Shown piece after piece: positions 35,658-45,859 of a stretch of 64,000 nt of DNA; position 1 is the first letter of the stretch; every line of letters begins with the position of its first letter. The stretch spans positions 1 through 64,000 of the forward strand of contig JAJUFH010000006.1 in NCBI GenBank assembly GCA_029266035.1, written 5' to 3'. The position numbers and the translations under genes are program-made. Below the pieces are notes generated by a model. It was given only the letters and a program-made list of their open reading frames with translations, was not told the DNA's origin and did no database searches. The DNA is from Sinomicrobium sp. GTDB taxonomy: Bacteria > Bacteroidota > Bacteroidia > Flavobacteriales > Flavobacteriaceae.

Positions 35658-37862
35658 CTATTTAGCCACCCTTTTTAATTTGAGTACCACACTTGGGTTA
35701 TCTTTTTTCACATTCGGATTTACCCCAACTTTCATCAGATAATCCCCTGTATAGATCTCACTTTTGAAAACGGGCTGAGCTCCTGGGTAAACATTGATCT
35801 CCTCGACAGCATAGCTAGCGTCTGGGTCAAGCCCCTTGAGTTTGACAGGGGTAGGATTCCCTTGTTCGTAGCGATAATTTACCAGGTAGCTAAACACTAC
35901 AGCCTCCTCTTGCTGCTCTCCTACATACATCACCGAGGCGATATTGTTTTCCCACGGACTTCGAAGCCGGTACAGGTCGCCGTGCCATATCACATCTTCC
36001 AGCTCATTGTAATTAGCTATGGCCTGCTTGCAAAATTCCAATTCCTTATCTTCCAGCTCACTCACCACAATATCAAAGCCCAATTTACCCATCATAGCCA
36101 CATCGGTCTTGAATTTCACCGATTGATCACCCCAGTCGGTAACATGTGCAGCCATAGTGATGGCAGGATAAAAGAATGAGTACTCCCACTGCATATACAC
36201 CCGCTCTAAAGGATCGGTATTGTCGCTAGGCCAGAACTCTGTAAAGTACTGCAGAGCCCCGTAATCTACTCTTCCACCTCCACCGGAACACAGCATCATA
36301 GGCACTGTGGGATATTTTTCTCTAATCTTTTCCAGAACTTGGTAAAGTCCTTGTACATATCTGACATAAAATTCGGACTGATCTTCTCCCAGATAGTCAG
36401 AATACGCATTGTAGATTACAGCATTACAATCCCATTTAATATATGCGAGTTCGGGGTTTTCGGTAAAGAGATTATCTACCACTCCATACACAAACTCTTG
36501 AACTTCAGGATTGGACAGGTCGAGTACCAACTGATTCCTAAAATAATACTCTTCGCGTTGCGGTTGTTTGATCACCCATTCAGGATGTTTGTGGTACAAC
36601 TCACTGTCGGGACTCACCATTTCTGGCTCTATCCATATCCCAAATTTAACTTGGTTTTTCTTTGCCGTTTCTACTAGGGTTCCTATGCCATTAGGCAGTT
36701 TTTTGCGGTTGACATCCCAGTCTCCCAATGCCGCATCGTCGTTGTTTCGGGGATAGGTATTCCCAAACCAGCCATCGTCTAACAAAAACAGGTCAACGCC
36801 CAGTTTTTTGGCATCGCCAATCAACTTTTTCAGCTTCTTTTCGTTAAAGTCGAAATAAGTAGCTTCCCAGTTGTTCAACAAGGTTAAACGCGAACCCTGT
36901 CCGTCTAGCACCTTGTGGTTTCTGGCCCATCGGTGAATGTTTCGGCTCGCATTGCCCTTGCCCTTATTAGAGAAAGTAAACCAGAATTTTGGAGTGGTCA
37001 GATTTTCTCCCTTTTCCAATGTATATGCCGTAGCGTAGTTGTTAATACCGGAAATAATCCGCAGATTGTTTAATGGGTCTACCTCAAACTCGTTCCTAAA
37101 ATTGCCAGACCACTCCAGCCCTCCTATCAAGACATTGCCGTATTCCTCGGTGGCAGGCGCCCCAAGCGACACCGTAAAAACAGAGGGCTGAAACAAATTG
37201 GCTCGGCTTCCGAGTTTGGAGTCGAGCACCTTTACACCATGCGACAGTTTAGAAGTTTCAGGCTTCATTTCCATAGCCCAATCCCCGCTGTAGTGAGTCA
37301 GCCAAAAATCGTTGTTACCGTACAAATACAAATTGGCAGATGCAAATTTGCGCAACTGCAGTTCGCCCTCAGCTTTATTCTCAATAAGGCTCCAACTTTC
37401 TATCACATTTTCTTTCTCATACGATTTATAAAAAAGCTTCACCTCAAGAGCATACACCTTGTCTTTTAGCAAAAACATTGTTTCGGTCACACCAGGCGAC
37501 ACTTCTTTTTGTTCAGAAGAGACATATTCCAAACTCAGCGACATATTCCCATCTGCATGGGTTACCTCTACGGCTGGCTCCAAAAAATTTTTAGAACCCG
37601 CCGGGGTATAAGCCGAAGCGTATATTCCAGTATAGTTACTCCCCTGTTTATATTGAGCGGGTATCTTGCTATACTCGTCGTACTGTAATTTTTCTCCCAA
37701 GTATATCGCATTTAACTCGCTGTCTTCATTCACTTCAAATACAAGTGCATTTTCAGCTGTTTCTACAGTAATAATCTCCTGAGCAGCAACCTGAAGCAGC
37801 CCACACAATAACACTACAGGTATCATCAACCTTTTTAAAACGACGGTTAAGACTTTAATCAT
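35658..37862 (-). CDS. Alpha-galactosidase, GH36
   Basis: 734 aa; LLNNWEATYFDFNEKKL, LDDGWFGNTYPRNNDDAALGDW, YIKWDCN, SGGGGRVDYGAL. Confidence 0.93.
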   Translation of the reverse strand: MIKVLTVVLKRLMIPVVLLCGLLQVAAQEIITVETAENALVFEVNEDSELNAIYLGEKLQYDEYSKIPAQYKQGSNYTGIYASAYTPAGSKNFLEPAVEVTHADGNMSLSLEYVSSEQKEVSPGVTETMFLLKDKVYALEVKLFYKSYEKENVIESWSLIENKAEGELQLRKFASANLYLYGNNDFWLTHYSGDWAMEMKPETSKLSHGVKVLDSKLGSRANLFQPSVFTVSLGAPATEEYGNVLIGGLEWSGNFRNEFEVDPLNNLRIISGINNYATAYTLEKGENLTTPKFWFTFSNKGKGNASRNIHRWARNHKVLDGQGSRLTLLNNWEATYFDFNEKKLKKLIGDAKKLGVDLFLLDDGWFGNTYPRNNDDAALGDWDVNRKKLPNGIGTLVETAKKNQVKFGIWIEPEMVSPDSELYHKHPEWVIKQPQREEYYFRNQLVLDLSNPEVQEFVYGVVDNLFTENPELAYIKWDCNAVIYNAYSDYLGEDQSEFYVRYVQGLYQVLEKIREKYPTVPMMLCSGGGGRVDYGALQYFTEFWPSDNTDPLERVYMQWEYSFFYPAITMAAHVTDWGDQSVKFKTDVAMMGKLGFDIVVSELEDKELEFCKQAIANYNELEDVIWHGDLYRLRSPWENNIASVMYVGEQQEEAVVFSYLVNYRYEQGNPTPVKLKGLDPDASYAVEEINVYPGAQPVFKSEIYTGDYLMKVGVNPNVKKDNPSVVLKLKRVAK

Positions 37863-38247
37863 TTCCGGATAACTTTAATAATATTGATTAACAATTTTCA
37901 CCTCCGACACATGAAATAAACACATCACACATGTCTGTTCTATTCTATTCCACAATAATACTATAAATTGATTAAACCCGAAAATTATTTTTGTTTAATT
38001 TCAAAGCCCCCTCTTTGCAGCGCTATATCAAAAACACTTTTATATTTAACAAATATTTTATTGTTTAACGAATGTTTTTTTATTTTTCTTAACATTGACA
38101 TATTATCATAATTGATAGCTTAGCACTGTTTTTTTGACAACAAAAAACACACATAGGAAGATTAATTAAATCAAGGACAGAAAAAAATAAGAATTCCCCA
38201 TTTCTACACACGAACTCTGGCTTTAGTATCATTTAATAAATTAAACT

Positions 38248-39396
38248 ATGTACTCTTTTACAAAACACCATTATCGCTGGTTATTCAGTACACTTTTACT
38301 TATTTTATTATCGCATAGCCCTCTGAAGGCACAAAGTATTTCACTCTACACTCCCTACACCAAAATAGCGGTAGCTCCAGGAGAAACCATCAATTACACC
38401 GTCGATGTAATCAATAAAAGTGGTGGTATAAAGTCTTCAGCTATTACGGTTTACGGCCTCCCCGAAACATGGGATTACGATTTAAAATCTGGAGGATATA
38501 CCCTAAGAGAAATCGCTGTATTGCCGGGAGAAAAGAAGAATCTGACTCTCACGGTTCACGTGCCCTTAAAAATAGAAAAAGGCACTTACAACTTCGGGAT
38601 TTCCGCATCTGGATATACCCGTTTACCTCTTTCTGTCACAATCTCGAGAGAAGGAAACTCCCAGGCTCAGTTCACTTCCAAACAAAGCAATATAGAAGGA
38701 GCTGCAAACTCTACCTTTACCTATAATGCCGAACTTCGCAACGGCAGCAGTGAAAACGAGGCATACGCCCTCAGTGCTATGACAGAGCGAGGGTGGAACG
38801 TAATCTATAAGGCAGGTGGTAAAAAGATATCTTCAATCAATGTTGGTCCCAACCAAACAGAGCGAATCACCATAGAGGTATATCCTCCAGCCGAGATAAA
38901 GGCAGGAAAGTATAAAATCCCTATTATCGCGAGTTCTGGTAGCATCTCTGCACGCCTGGAGTTAGAAGCTGCAATTACCGGCACATACGACCTGCAACTC
39001 ACCACCCCCACGGGACTGCTGAGCTCCAAAGTCACCGCCGGAGATGATAAAAAAATCAAACTACTGCTCAGAAATACCGGTTCGGTAGGAATAGACAATA
39101 TCGATCTCAAATCGAAAGCTCCTTCAAATTGGGAAGTCACTTTCGAACCGAAAAAGATCAATCATCTCGAGCCAGGTCAGTCTGAAGAAGTTTACGCCAC
39201 TCTCGAGGCCGATAACAAAGCTCTAGCTGGAGATTATCAAGTAAACTTCCAAGCCAACTCCTCCGATGCTCGTTCGGAAGCCTCTTTCAGAATTTCAGTG
39301 CGCACCTCAATGCTCACAGGATGGGTTGGCCTGCTTATCATATTGTTGGCAGCGGGAGGTGTTTACACCCTGATTCGGAAATACGGAAGGAGGTAG
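38248..39396 (+). CDS. NEW3-domain membrane-anchored protein
   Basis: 382 aa; signal peptide, repeated beta-sandwich segments, C-terminal TM LTGWVGLLIILLAAGGVYTLI; adjacent to ABC genes. Confidence 0.75.
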   Translation: MYSFTKHHYRWLFSTLLLILLSHSPLKAQSISLYTPYTKIAVAPGETINYTVDVINKSGGIKSSAITVYGLPETWDYDLKSGGYTLREIAVLPGEKKNLTLTVHVPLKIEKGTYNFGISASGYTRLPLSVTISREGNSQAQFTSKQSNIEGAANSTFTYNAELRNGSSENEAYALSAMTERGWNVIYKAGGKKISSINVGPNQTERITIEVYPPAEIKAGKYKIPIIASSGSISARLELEAAITGTYDLQLTTPTGLLSSKVTAGDDKKIKLLLRNTGSVGIDNIDLKSKAPSNWEVTFEPKKINHLEPGQSEEVYATLEADNKALAGDYQVNFQANSSDARSEASFRISVRTSMLTGWVGLLIILLAAGGVYTLIRKYGRR

Positions 39397-39399
39397 CCC

Positions 39400-40368
39400 A
39401 TGGAAACACCTGTAATATCAACAAAGCAGCTGTGCAAAGATTACGGTGATATTCACGCTGTATGCAAGCTAGACCTCGAAATTAGGAAAGGAGAGATTTT
39501 CGGACTATTAGGACCAAACGGCGCAGGAAAATCGACCACTATACTCATGATTCTCGGACTCACTGAACCTAGTTCTGGTGAAGTGTCTGTCTGCGGATAC
39601 CACCCTACGACAAACCCTATAGAAGTAAAAAAAAGGGTAGGCTACCTGCCAGACAGTGTAGGCTTCTACGACAATATGTCCGGATTGGAAAATCTATGCC
39701 ATATAGCTAGACTCAATCGCATAAAAGAAAATGTAGAAGACACCGCTCTTCACTATCTCCAGAAAGTAGGACTGGATAGTGCAGCACACCGGAAAACTGG
39801 CACTTATTCGAGAGGAATGAAACAACGCCTCGGACTGGCCGATGTATTGATCAGAAAACCGGAAGTTATTATCCTAGACGAACCCACACTTGGAATAGAC
39901 CCCACTGGAGTTCGCGATTTCCTACAGCTCATTCGTGAATTGAGCCGTGAACAAGGACTTACCGTATTGCTGTCTTCTCACCACCTCCATCAGGTACAGC
40001 AGGTATGCGACCGGGTCGGGATTTTTGTCGGAGGTTCCCTGATCGCTCTTGGCGATATCCCCTCTCTCTCAAAAACACTACACCAAGGGCAAGCCTTTAC
40101 CGTAGAAGCCGAAATATCGGGTGATATCAATTTCAACAAGCATCCGGTAAAGAAAGAATTGCTCGCCATGAAAGAAGTAATCGAAGTAAAAGAAAACAAC
40201 GGAAGAGTACAGCTGTACTGCAGTAGTGATATCACCCCACTCATAGCGCGTACTTTAATCAATTCCGGACTGAATGTATCTTATTTATGTAAAAAAGAAT
40301 ACGGACTGGACGATATTTATCAACGATATTTTGAAGGAAATTATGAAACTAACCACAATATGGCATAA
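39400..40368 (+). CDS. ABC transporter ATP-binding protein
   Basis: 322 aa; GLLGPNGAGKSTT, YSRGMKQRLGLADVLIRKPEVIILDEPTLGIDP. Confidence 0.95.
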   Translation: METPVISTKQLCKDYGDIHAVCKLDLEIRKGEIFGLLGPNGAGKSTTILMILGLTEPSSGEVSVCGYHPTTNPIEVKKRVGYLPDSVGFYDNMSGLENLCHIARLNRIKENVEDTALHYLQKVGLDSAAHRKTGTYSRGMKQRLGLADVLIRKPEVIILDEPTLGIDPTGVRDFLQLIRELSREQGLTVLLSSHHLHQVQQVCDRVGIFVGGSLIALGDIPSLSKTLHQGQAFTVEAEISGDINFNKHPVKKELLAMKEVIEVKENNGRVQLYCSSDITPLIARTLINSGLNVSYLCKKEYGLDDIYQRYFEGNYETNHNMA

Positions 40369-41356
40369 CAGGATTTTTGAAGCCCTTAAAGACAACACTC
40401 AAACTTCGGCAACTTCACCTTCACCTTTTGTTGTAATGGTACAAAAGGAAATAAGCGATCACATCAAGAGTTGGCGTTTTATCGTACTCCTTCTCATGAT
40501 ATTGCTCACTTGCTTCGGATCACTGTACATATCGATAGCCAATCTACCCCAAGCCTTGGCAAACACCAACGACCCAAATCGTGATTTTGTATTTCTAAAA
40601 CTTCTAACTGCGTCAGATGGAACTCTGCCTCCTTTCCATATATTGCTCGGTTTTTTGGGACCCTTACTGGGAATAGGAATGGGGTTTGATGCCATTAATT
40701 CTGAACAGAACAACGGTACTCTCATACGAATCATGGCTCAACCTGTTCCTAGAGACTACCTGATCAATGCAAAGTTTACCGGCGCCATTGCCGTAGTCAC
40801 ACTGATGTTTACAATACTTAATCTGTTGTTGGTAGGACTGGGGATGATTATCACAGGGCTCTCCCCGACATTTGAAGAAGCACTTAGAATAGCGGGATTT
40901 GTCTTCGTATGCATCGTATATGTCGCCTTCTGGCTAAATCTGTCCATACTATTCTCGATAAAGTTTAGAAGAGCATCTACTTCGGCGCTTACAGCTATGG
41001 CCGTTTGGCTGTTCTTTACAGTTTTTTACCAAATCATTATAGGTATAAGCTCAAGAGCATTTGCCGCTTTAACAGTTCCAAAGGGCAGTTATATATTTCA
41101 AAAATTTCTGATAAGCCTGATCGACATCGCCCCCAGCAAGCTTTTTACCGACGCAACTTCTACGCTATTGATTCCATCAATACGGAGTCTTGGTCCGCTT
41201 TCTATGCGACAGATGCAGGGAGCCATCCCCTCTTCTCTGTCATTTACAGATAGCCTTATGATAATATGGCCTCAACTTACAGGACTCATTGCAGCAAGCA
41301 TACTGTGTTTTGCCATCTCTTATTACCTGTTTATGAGAAAAGAAATAAGATCATGA
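40343..41356 (+). CDS. ABC-2 type transporter permease
   Basis: Multi-TM; overlaps ATPase gene; start set at MKLTTIWHNR rather than ORF-track start 40274. Confidence 0.85.
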   Translation: MKLTTIWHNRIFEALKDNTQTSATSPSPFVVMVQKEISDHIKSWRFIVLLLMILLTCFGSLYISIANLPQALANTNDPNRDFVFLKLLTASDGTLPPFHILLGFLGPLLGIGMGFDAINSEQNNGTLIRIMAQPVPRDYLINAKFTGAIAVVTLMFTILNLLLVGLGMIITGLSPTFEEALRIAGFVFVCIVYVAFWLNLSILFSIKFRRASTSALTAMAVWLFFTVFYQIIIGISSRAFAALTVPKGSYIFQKFLISLIDIAPSKLFTDATSTLLIPSIRSLGPLSMRQMQGAIPSSLSFTDSLMIIWPQLTGLIAASILCFAISYYLFMRKEIRS

Positions 41357-41491
41357 CTTTTTTACATAGCCCAGCATTTAAATTTATCAGTTGGCAACTA
41401 CAATCTTCAATTCGGCCGAAATCAGAAGAAAGGTGATCAAAACCATTGCTTTCCAGAATGAATACTACAAGTTTATTTACCAGAGATTTAT

Positions 41492-42742
41492 TTACCCGGT
41501 AACCAACTGCACCGTATTTTGCAGTCGCTGTTTCAACAATACCTCCTTGTCCTTCTCCAAACTGTCGAGAGCCTCTTGGGTAGCATGCCTTATGGTATAG
41601 AGCGACACCCCCTCCACGCAATCCACCTTAAACTTGCCCTTGAGTATACGAAGCAAGTCGTGGAGATTGTTGAATTTGTTGTCTGCGCATACCGAAAAAC
41701 TGATGGCAGAGTTCTGAATCACATCCACCTTCATCCTGTGATCGTGTAGCAATTTGAATATTTCACTGATATTCTCTTCTACAATAAAAGAAAAGTCGAG
41801 AGATGACAAGGAGATCAGCACTTGGTCTTTTTTCACTATAAAGCAGGGTACCTTGGGCTCCAAGTCGTGCCCTTTACCTACTTTGGTACCCTTTTCCGTC
41901 GGGTTTAGAAACGACTTGACATGTAGCGGTATCTCTTTTCGCTGAAGAGGCTGCAGGGTTTTTGGGTGAATTACCGAAGCGCCATAAAACGCCAATTCTA
42001 TGGCCTCTGTATACGATATCTGATTGAGCAATCTGGTATTTTCAAAATAACGCGGATCTGCGTTGAGCACCCCCGGAACGTCTTTCCATATCGTCACGCT
42101 CTCCGCATTGAGACAATACGCAAAAATGGCAGCGGTATAGTCAGATCCTTCTCTCCCCAGTGTGGTAGTAAAGTTGTTGGGGTCGCTCCCCAAAAATCCC
42201 TGAGTAATGTTTAGCAATTCTTTATTTACTCCCTCATTGATATTTTGCTGCGTCCTCTCCCAATCTACATTGGCATCCCGATATCGATCGTCTGTCTTTA
42301 TGAGGTTTCTCACGTCGAGCCAAGTGTTCCTCACACCCACCTCTTTCATATACTGACTCAGTATTGTAGTGGAGACCAGCTCTCCAAAACCTATAACCTG
42401 ATCGTATACAAAGTTATAATTGGGCGACTTGTTGCGTTCTAAAAAAGAGCTCAATTCGGCAAAAAGACCATCAACTTTCCAGAACACGGGATGACTCTCT
42501 TTCTCAAAAAGCTCTAACAGTATCTCATTGTGGTACTTTCTAACCTCTTGTAGTGAACTCTGCAGCTCTTCAGTATTCTCAAAGTAGTTGCGAATCACCT
42601 CCTCGAGGGCATTCGTAGTCTTTCCCATAGCAGAAACCACCAACAAAGTATTTTCATACCCCACGGTTTCCAATACTTTAACCACATTTTTCACACCAGA
42701 AGCATCCCTTACCGACGCCCCTCCAAATTTAAATATTTTCAT
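41492..42742 (-). CDS. Aspartate kinase
   Basis: 416 aa; MKIFKFGGASVRDASGVKNV; TTLGREGSDYTAAIFAYCL; C-terminal ACT-like region. Confidence 0.93.
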   Translation of the reverse strand: MKIFKFGGASVRDASGVKNVVKVLETVGYENTLLVVSAMGKTTNALEEVIRNYFENTEELQSSLQEVRKYHNEILLELFEKESHPVFWKVDGLFAELSSFLERNKSPNYNFVYDQVIGFGELVSTTILSQYMKEVGVRNTWLDVRNLIKTDDRYRDANVDWERTQQNINEGVNKELLNITQGFLGSDPNNFTTTLGREGSDYTAAIFAYCLNAESVTIWKDVPGVLNADPRYFENTRLLNQISYTEAIELAFYGASVIHPKTLQPLQRKEIPLHVKSFLNPTEKGTKVGKGHDLEPKVPCFIVKKDQVLISLSSLDFSFIVEENISEIFKLLHDHRMKVDVIQNSAISFSVCADNKFNNLHDLLRILKGKFKVDCVEGVSLYTIRHATQEALDSLEKDKEVLLKQRLQNTVQLVTG

Positions 42743-42818
42743 GTTCTTAAGATTATAGGTAAACTATACACAAGCACTCCCCTACTGACATCAATCCGTT
42801 TTACTTCATCTCGACCTG

Positions 42819-43304
42819 TTATCCATTGTTGTCCAAATACCTGGCAATCCCCTGTGCATCCAGGTGTACTACATCCCAATCCCGAAGTATTTTAGCTCCT
42901 TGTTTCTCGTAAAAATCAATCGCCGACTGATTCCAATCGAGCACCTCCCAGCAGATACGTCTCACCCCCTGCTCGTGGCCGTACTTTACAACTTCCGACA
43001 ACAATGCCTTACCCAAGCCTCGACCTCTATATTTTTCAGATACGATTAGATCTTCTAAGTGAAGTGCCATTCCCTTCCAAGTAGAATATCTCGGATAGAT
43101 CAGAGCGATTCCTGCTATTTCACCTGCCACATCAGCGACAAAACAGTGAAATAGTGGTCGTGAACCAAATCCATCACTCACCAAATCGTCTGACGTAATT
43201 TCTACAGCCTCAGGCTCCTTTTCGTAATCTGCCAATTCTTGAATAAGACGTAAAACTTCAGGCATATCTCCTCGGCCGGCACTTCGTATGGTATAGGATT
43301 GCAT
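42819..43304 (-). CDS. GNAT-family N-acetyltransferase
   Basis: 161 aa; [44 protein letters not shown]. Confidence 0.92.
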   Translation of the reverse strand: MQSYTIRSAGRGDMPEVLRLIQELADYEKEPEAVEITSDDLVSDGFGSRPLFHCFVADVAGEIAGIALIYPRYSTWKGMALHLEDLIVSEKYRGRGLGKALLSEVVKYGHEQGVRRICWEVLDWNQSAIDFYEKQGAKILRDWDVVHLDAQGIARYLDNNG

Positions 43305-43481
43305 GTGCTTTATAAAATTAAAAATAGATGTTTTAAATATAACACAAAGTTATATAAGTTTTTTGGGTCTAAAAATAAAATCTCCCCGAAATCGTTTTCG
43401 TTTCACAATTTTATCGATATTTGTGATGTCAAAATCCAGAGCAGAAATCCGCGTTATCTCTGCCACCAGCACATAGTAACC

Positions 43482-44489
43482 ATGAGAAAAAACAAGACCC
43501 TGGGCGAATTTATCATTGAAAACCAGGCCGAATTTCAATACTCTTCAGGCGAATTATCCAAACTCATCAACGCCATCAGACTGGCGGCAAAAGTAGTCAA
43601 CCACGAGGTAAACAAAGCCGGACTGGTCGACATTACCGGCAGTTATGGAGACATCAATGTTCAAGGAGAAGAGCAACAAAAACTGGATGTATTAGCTCAT
43701 GAAAAATTTATCCAGACGCTTTCCAATCGCGAAATTGTATGCGGTATTGCCTCTGAAGAAGAGGAGAGTTTTATCTCGATTAACAGTCTCGACCACCGGC
43801 ACCAGAACAAATACGTCGTCCTTATAGATCCCTTAGACGGATCGAGTAATATTGACGTCAATGTTTCGGTAGGAACCATTTTTTCCATATACCGCAGAGT
43901 AACCCCTATCGGGACACCAGTGACTTTGGAAGATTTTCTACAGCCCGGGAAAAATCAGGTTGCCGCGGGATATGTCGTGTACGGAACCTCTACCATGTTG
44001 GTGTATTCTACAGGACATGGGGTAAACGGTTTTACCCTCAATCCGGCCATAGGCACCTTCTACCTGTCCCATCCCAATATGCAATACTCCGAAGACGGTA
44101 ATATCTATTCGGTAAACGAAGGGAATTACATCCACTTTCCACAAGGAGTTAAAAACTACATCAAATACTGTCAGCAAGAAGAGGGTGACCGACCTTATAC
44201 CTCGCGGTATATCGGATCTCTAGTTTCCGATTTTCACAGAAATATGATTAAAGGAGGTATCTACCTCTACCCCAAAAGCAGCAAGGCTCCCAACGGAAAA
44301 TTACGCCTTCTCTACGAGTGTAACCCTATGGCATTTATAGCCGAGCAGGCAGGTGGCAGTGCGAGTGACGGCTTCCGCCGCATTCTCGACCTACAACCTA
44401 CAGAATTGCACCAACGCACACCTTTTTTCTGTGGAAGCAAGAATATGGTATCAACACTTGAAGAGTTTATGCATAAGTCGCCCATTTAA
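43482..44489 (+). CDS. fbp: Fructose-1,6-bisphosphatase class 1
   Basis: [50 protein letters not shown]; start set at [10 protein letters not shown]. Confidence 0.96.
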   Translation: MRKNKTLGEFIIENQAEFQYSSGELSKLINAIRLAAKVVNHEVNKAGLVDITGSYGDINVQGEEQQKLDVLAHEKFIQTLSNREIVCGIASEEEESFISINSLDHRHQNKYVVLIDPLDGSSNIDVNVSVGTIFSIYRRVTPIGTPVTLEDFLQPGKNQVAAGYVVYGTSTMLVYSTGHGVNGFTLNPAIGTFYLSHPNMQYSEDGNIYSVNEGNYIHFPQGVKNYIKYCQQEEGDRPYTSRYIGSLVSDFHRNMIKGGIYLYPKSSKAPNGKLRLLYECNPMAFIAEQAGGSASDGFRRILDLQPTELHQRTPFFCGSKNMVSTLEEFMHKSPI

Positions 44490-44553
44490 AGCGATTTGCA
44501 TAATTATTGGGTGATTTTTGTTACCTTTGTGTCAAATCTCATACCGTACAACC

Positions 44554-44910
44554 ATGTCTAAAACACAAAACCATCCTGATACCAACGGGGTTTCCATAGA
44601 TCCCTCATCTAAGATCGAGGCCATCAAAAACCTCATATTTGGTGAAAACATACAGGAATACAACTCCGAATTTGAAGCGGTAAAAAAAGACATTCTTCAG
44701 AAAAAGAAAGAGTTACAACAACTCCTTGAAGAGACGAGAACTGAACTAATGCAGTCTATAGACAGTTTGTCGACAGATCTAAACATCAGAATTACAGAAC
44801 TCGAAAATTCGCTACAGGAAAAAGCAGAGACTCTAGGACAGGAAAAAGTGGACAAGTCGACCCTCGGAAAACTCCTCATTCAGATCGGAGAAAAGATAAG
44901 AGACCATTAA
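44554..44910 (+). CDS. Small coiled-coil protein, first gene of small-GTPase operon
   Basis: 118 aa from MSKTQNHP; heptad-rich; N-terminal motif resembling the next gene. Confidence 0.65.
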   Translation: MSKTQNHPDTNGVSIDPSSKIEAIKNLIFGENIQEYNSEFEAVKKDILQKKKELQQLLEETRTELMQSIDSLSTDLNIRITELENSLQEKAETLGQEKVDKSTLGKLLIQIGEKIRDH

Positions 44911-45031
44911 CATTCCGAAGTATTTTCCCTTCAGACTTTTCCCGCACAGAAAACAGGATTGAAACTCGCCCCCCTTTCCTTTCTGCATCACAATAGACCA
45001 AACAACCGGGTAAGAACAACTATCTTTAGCG

Positions 45032-45859
45032 ATGAATGAGAACGACAAACTAAACATCCTCAAAGATATTCTCCTTACTGACGACAGGGAGTATGCAGAA
45101 ACCATTGCCAATCGATTAAAGGCACTGGAAAGGACGCTCCATACCCGATCTGAACTGGAAGAAAGGATAGACCCCATAATCAAAACGAAACTGGAAGAAT
45201 TCACGTCGGAGATTCCGCGTACTCTGGGTCCCACCATTACTGAGACCTTGAAAATTGAAATCAAGAAATCTAAAGAACAGGTAGTAGAAGCCCTCTATCC
45301 CATAATGGGTAGAATGATTAAAAAATATGTGCTTCAGGAAATTGAGCTACTCTCCGAACGCGTCAGCAATCAATTGGAAAACAGCTTCTCGGCAAAAGCT
45401 TGGAAGCGAAAGCTAAAAGCCTTATTTACTGGGGTAAGAGAAGAAGACCTCATACTGTCTGAAATCGGCAATACCTCTGTTGAACAGGTGTTTGTCATAG
45501 AAAAGAACTCGGGCATACTCCTCGGTAATTACGCAAAAACCGAAACCATAGATAAAGAGATGTTTTCGGGTATGCTCACAGCTATCAAATCATTTGTAGA
45601 AGACGCGTTTAGAGGGAAGGGACAGAACCTCGAACTCATCGAATACGAACTGTATCACATACACATACAGAGCTTTGTTTCGTACTACGTTGCAGTAGTA
45701 GTATCAGGACAGTACAATACCCCAATCAAAAACAAACTGCAAGATATCATTTTCAGTTTTTCCCAAAACTTTCTGAGCCTGATGATCTACAATCCAGATA
45801 TCGACAAAAAAGACATCGTTAACGAACTAAATTATTACTTTAAGAATGACAATATCTAA
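45032..45859 (+). CDS. Coiled-coil protein related to the N-terminal region of certain OmpA-family proteins (ALYPIMGRMIKK...VEQVFVIEKNSGILL...FSGMLTAIKSFVEDAF)
   Basis: 275 aa; motif series recognised from memory; overlaps the GTPase gene by 14 bp. Confidence 0.7.
   Translation: MNENDKLNILKDILLTDDREYAETIANRLKALERTLHTRSELEERIDPIIKTKLEEFTSEIPRTLGPTITETLKIEIKKSKEQVVEALYPIMGRMIKKYVLQEIELLSERVSNQLENSFSAKAWKRKLKALFTGVREEDLILSEIGNTSVEQVFVIEKNSGILLGNYAKTETIDKEMFSGMLTAIKSFVEDAFRGKGQNLELIEYELYHIHIQSFVSYYVAVVVSGQYNTPIKNKLQDIIFSFSQNFLSLMIYNPDIDKKDIVNELNYYFKNDNI

Noticed and set aside
44833-45264. 143-aa minus ORF opposite the small-GTPase operon
   Set aside because: Ser/Val-rich shadow ORF without recognisable motifs
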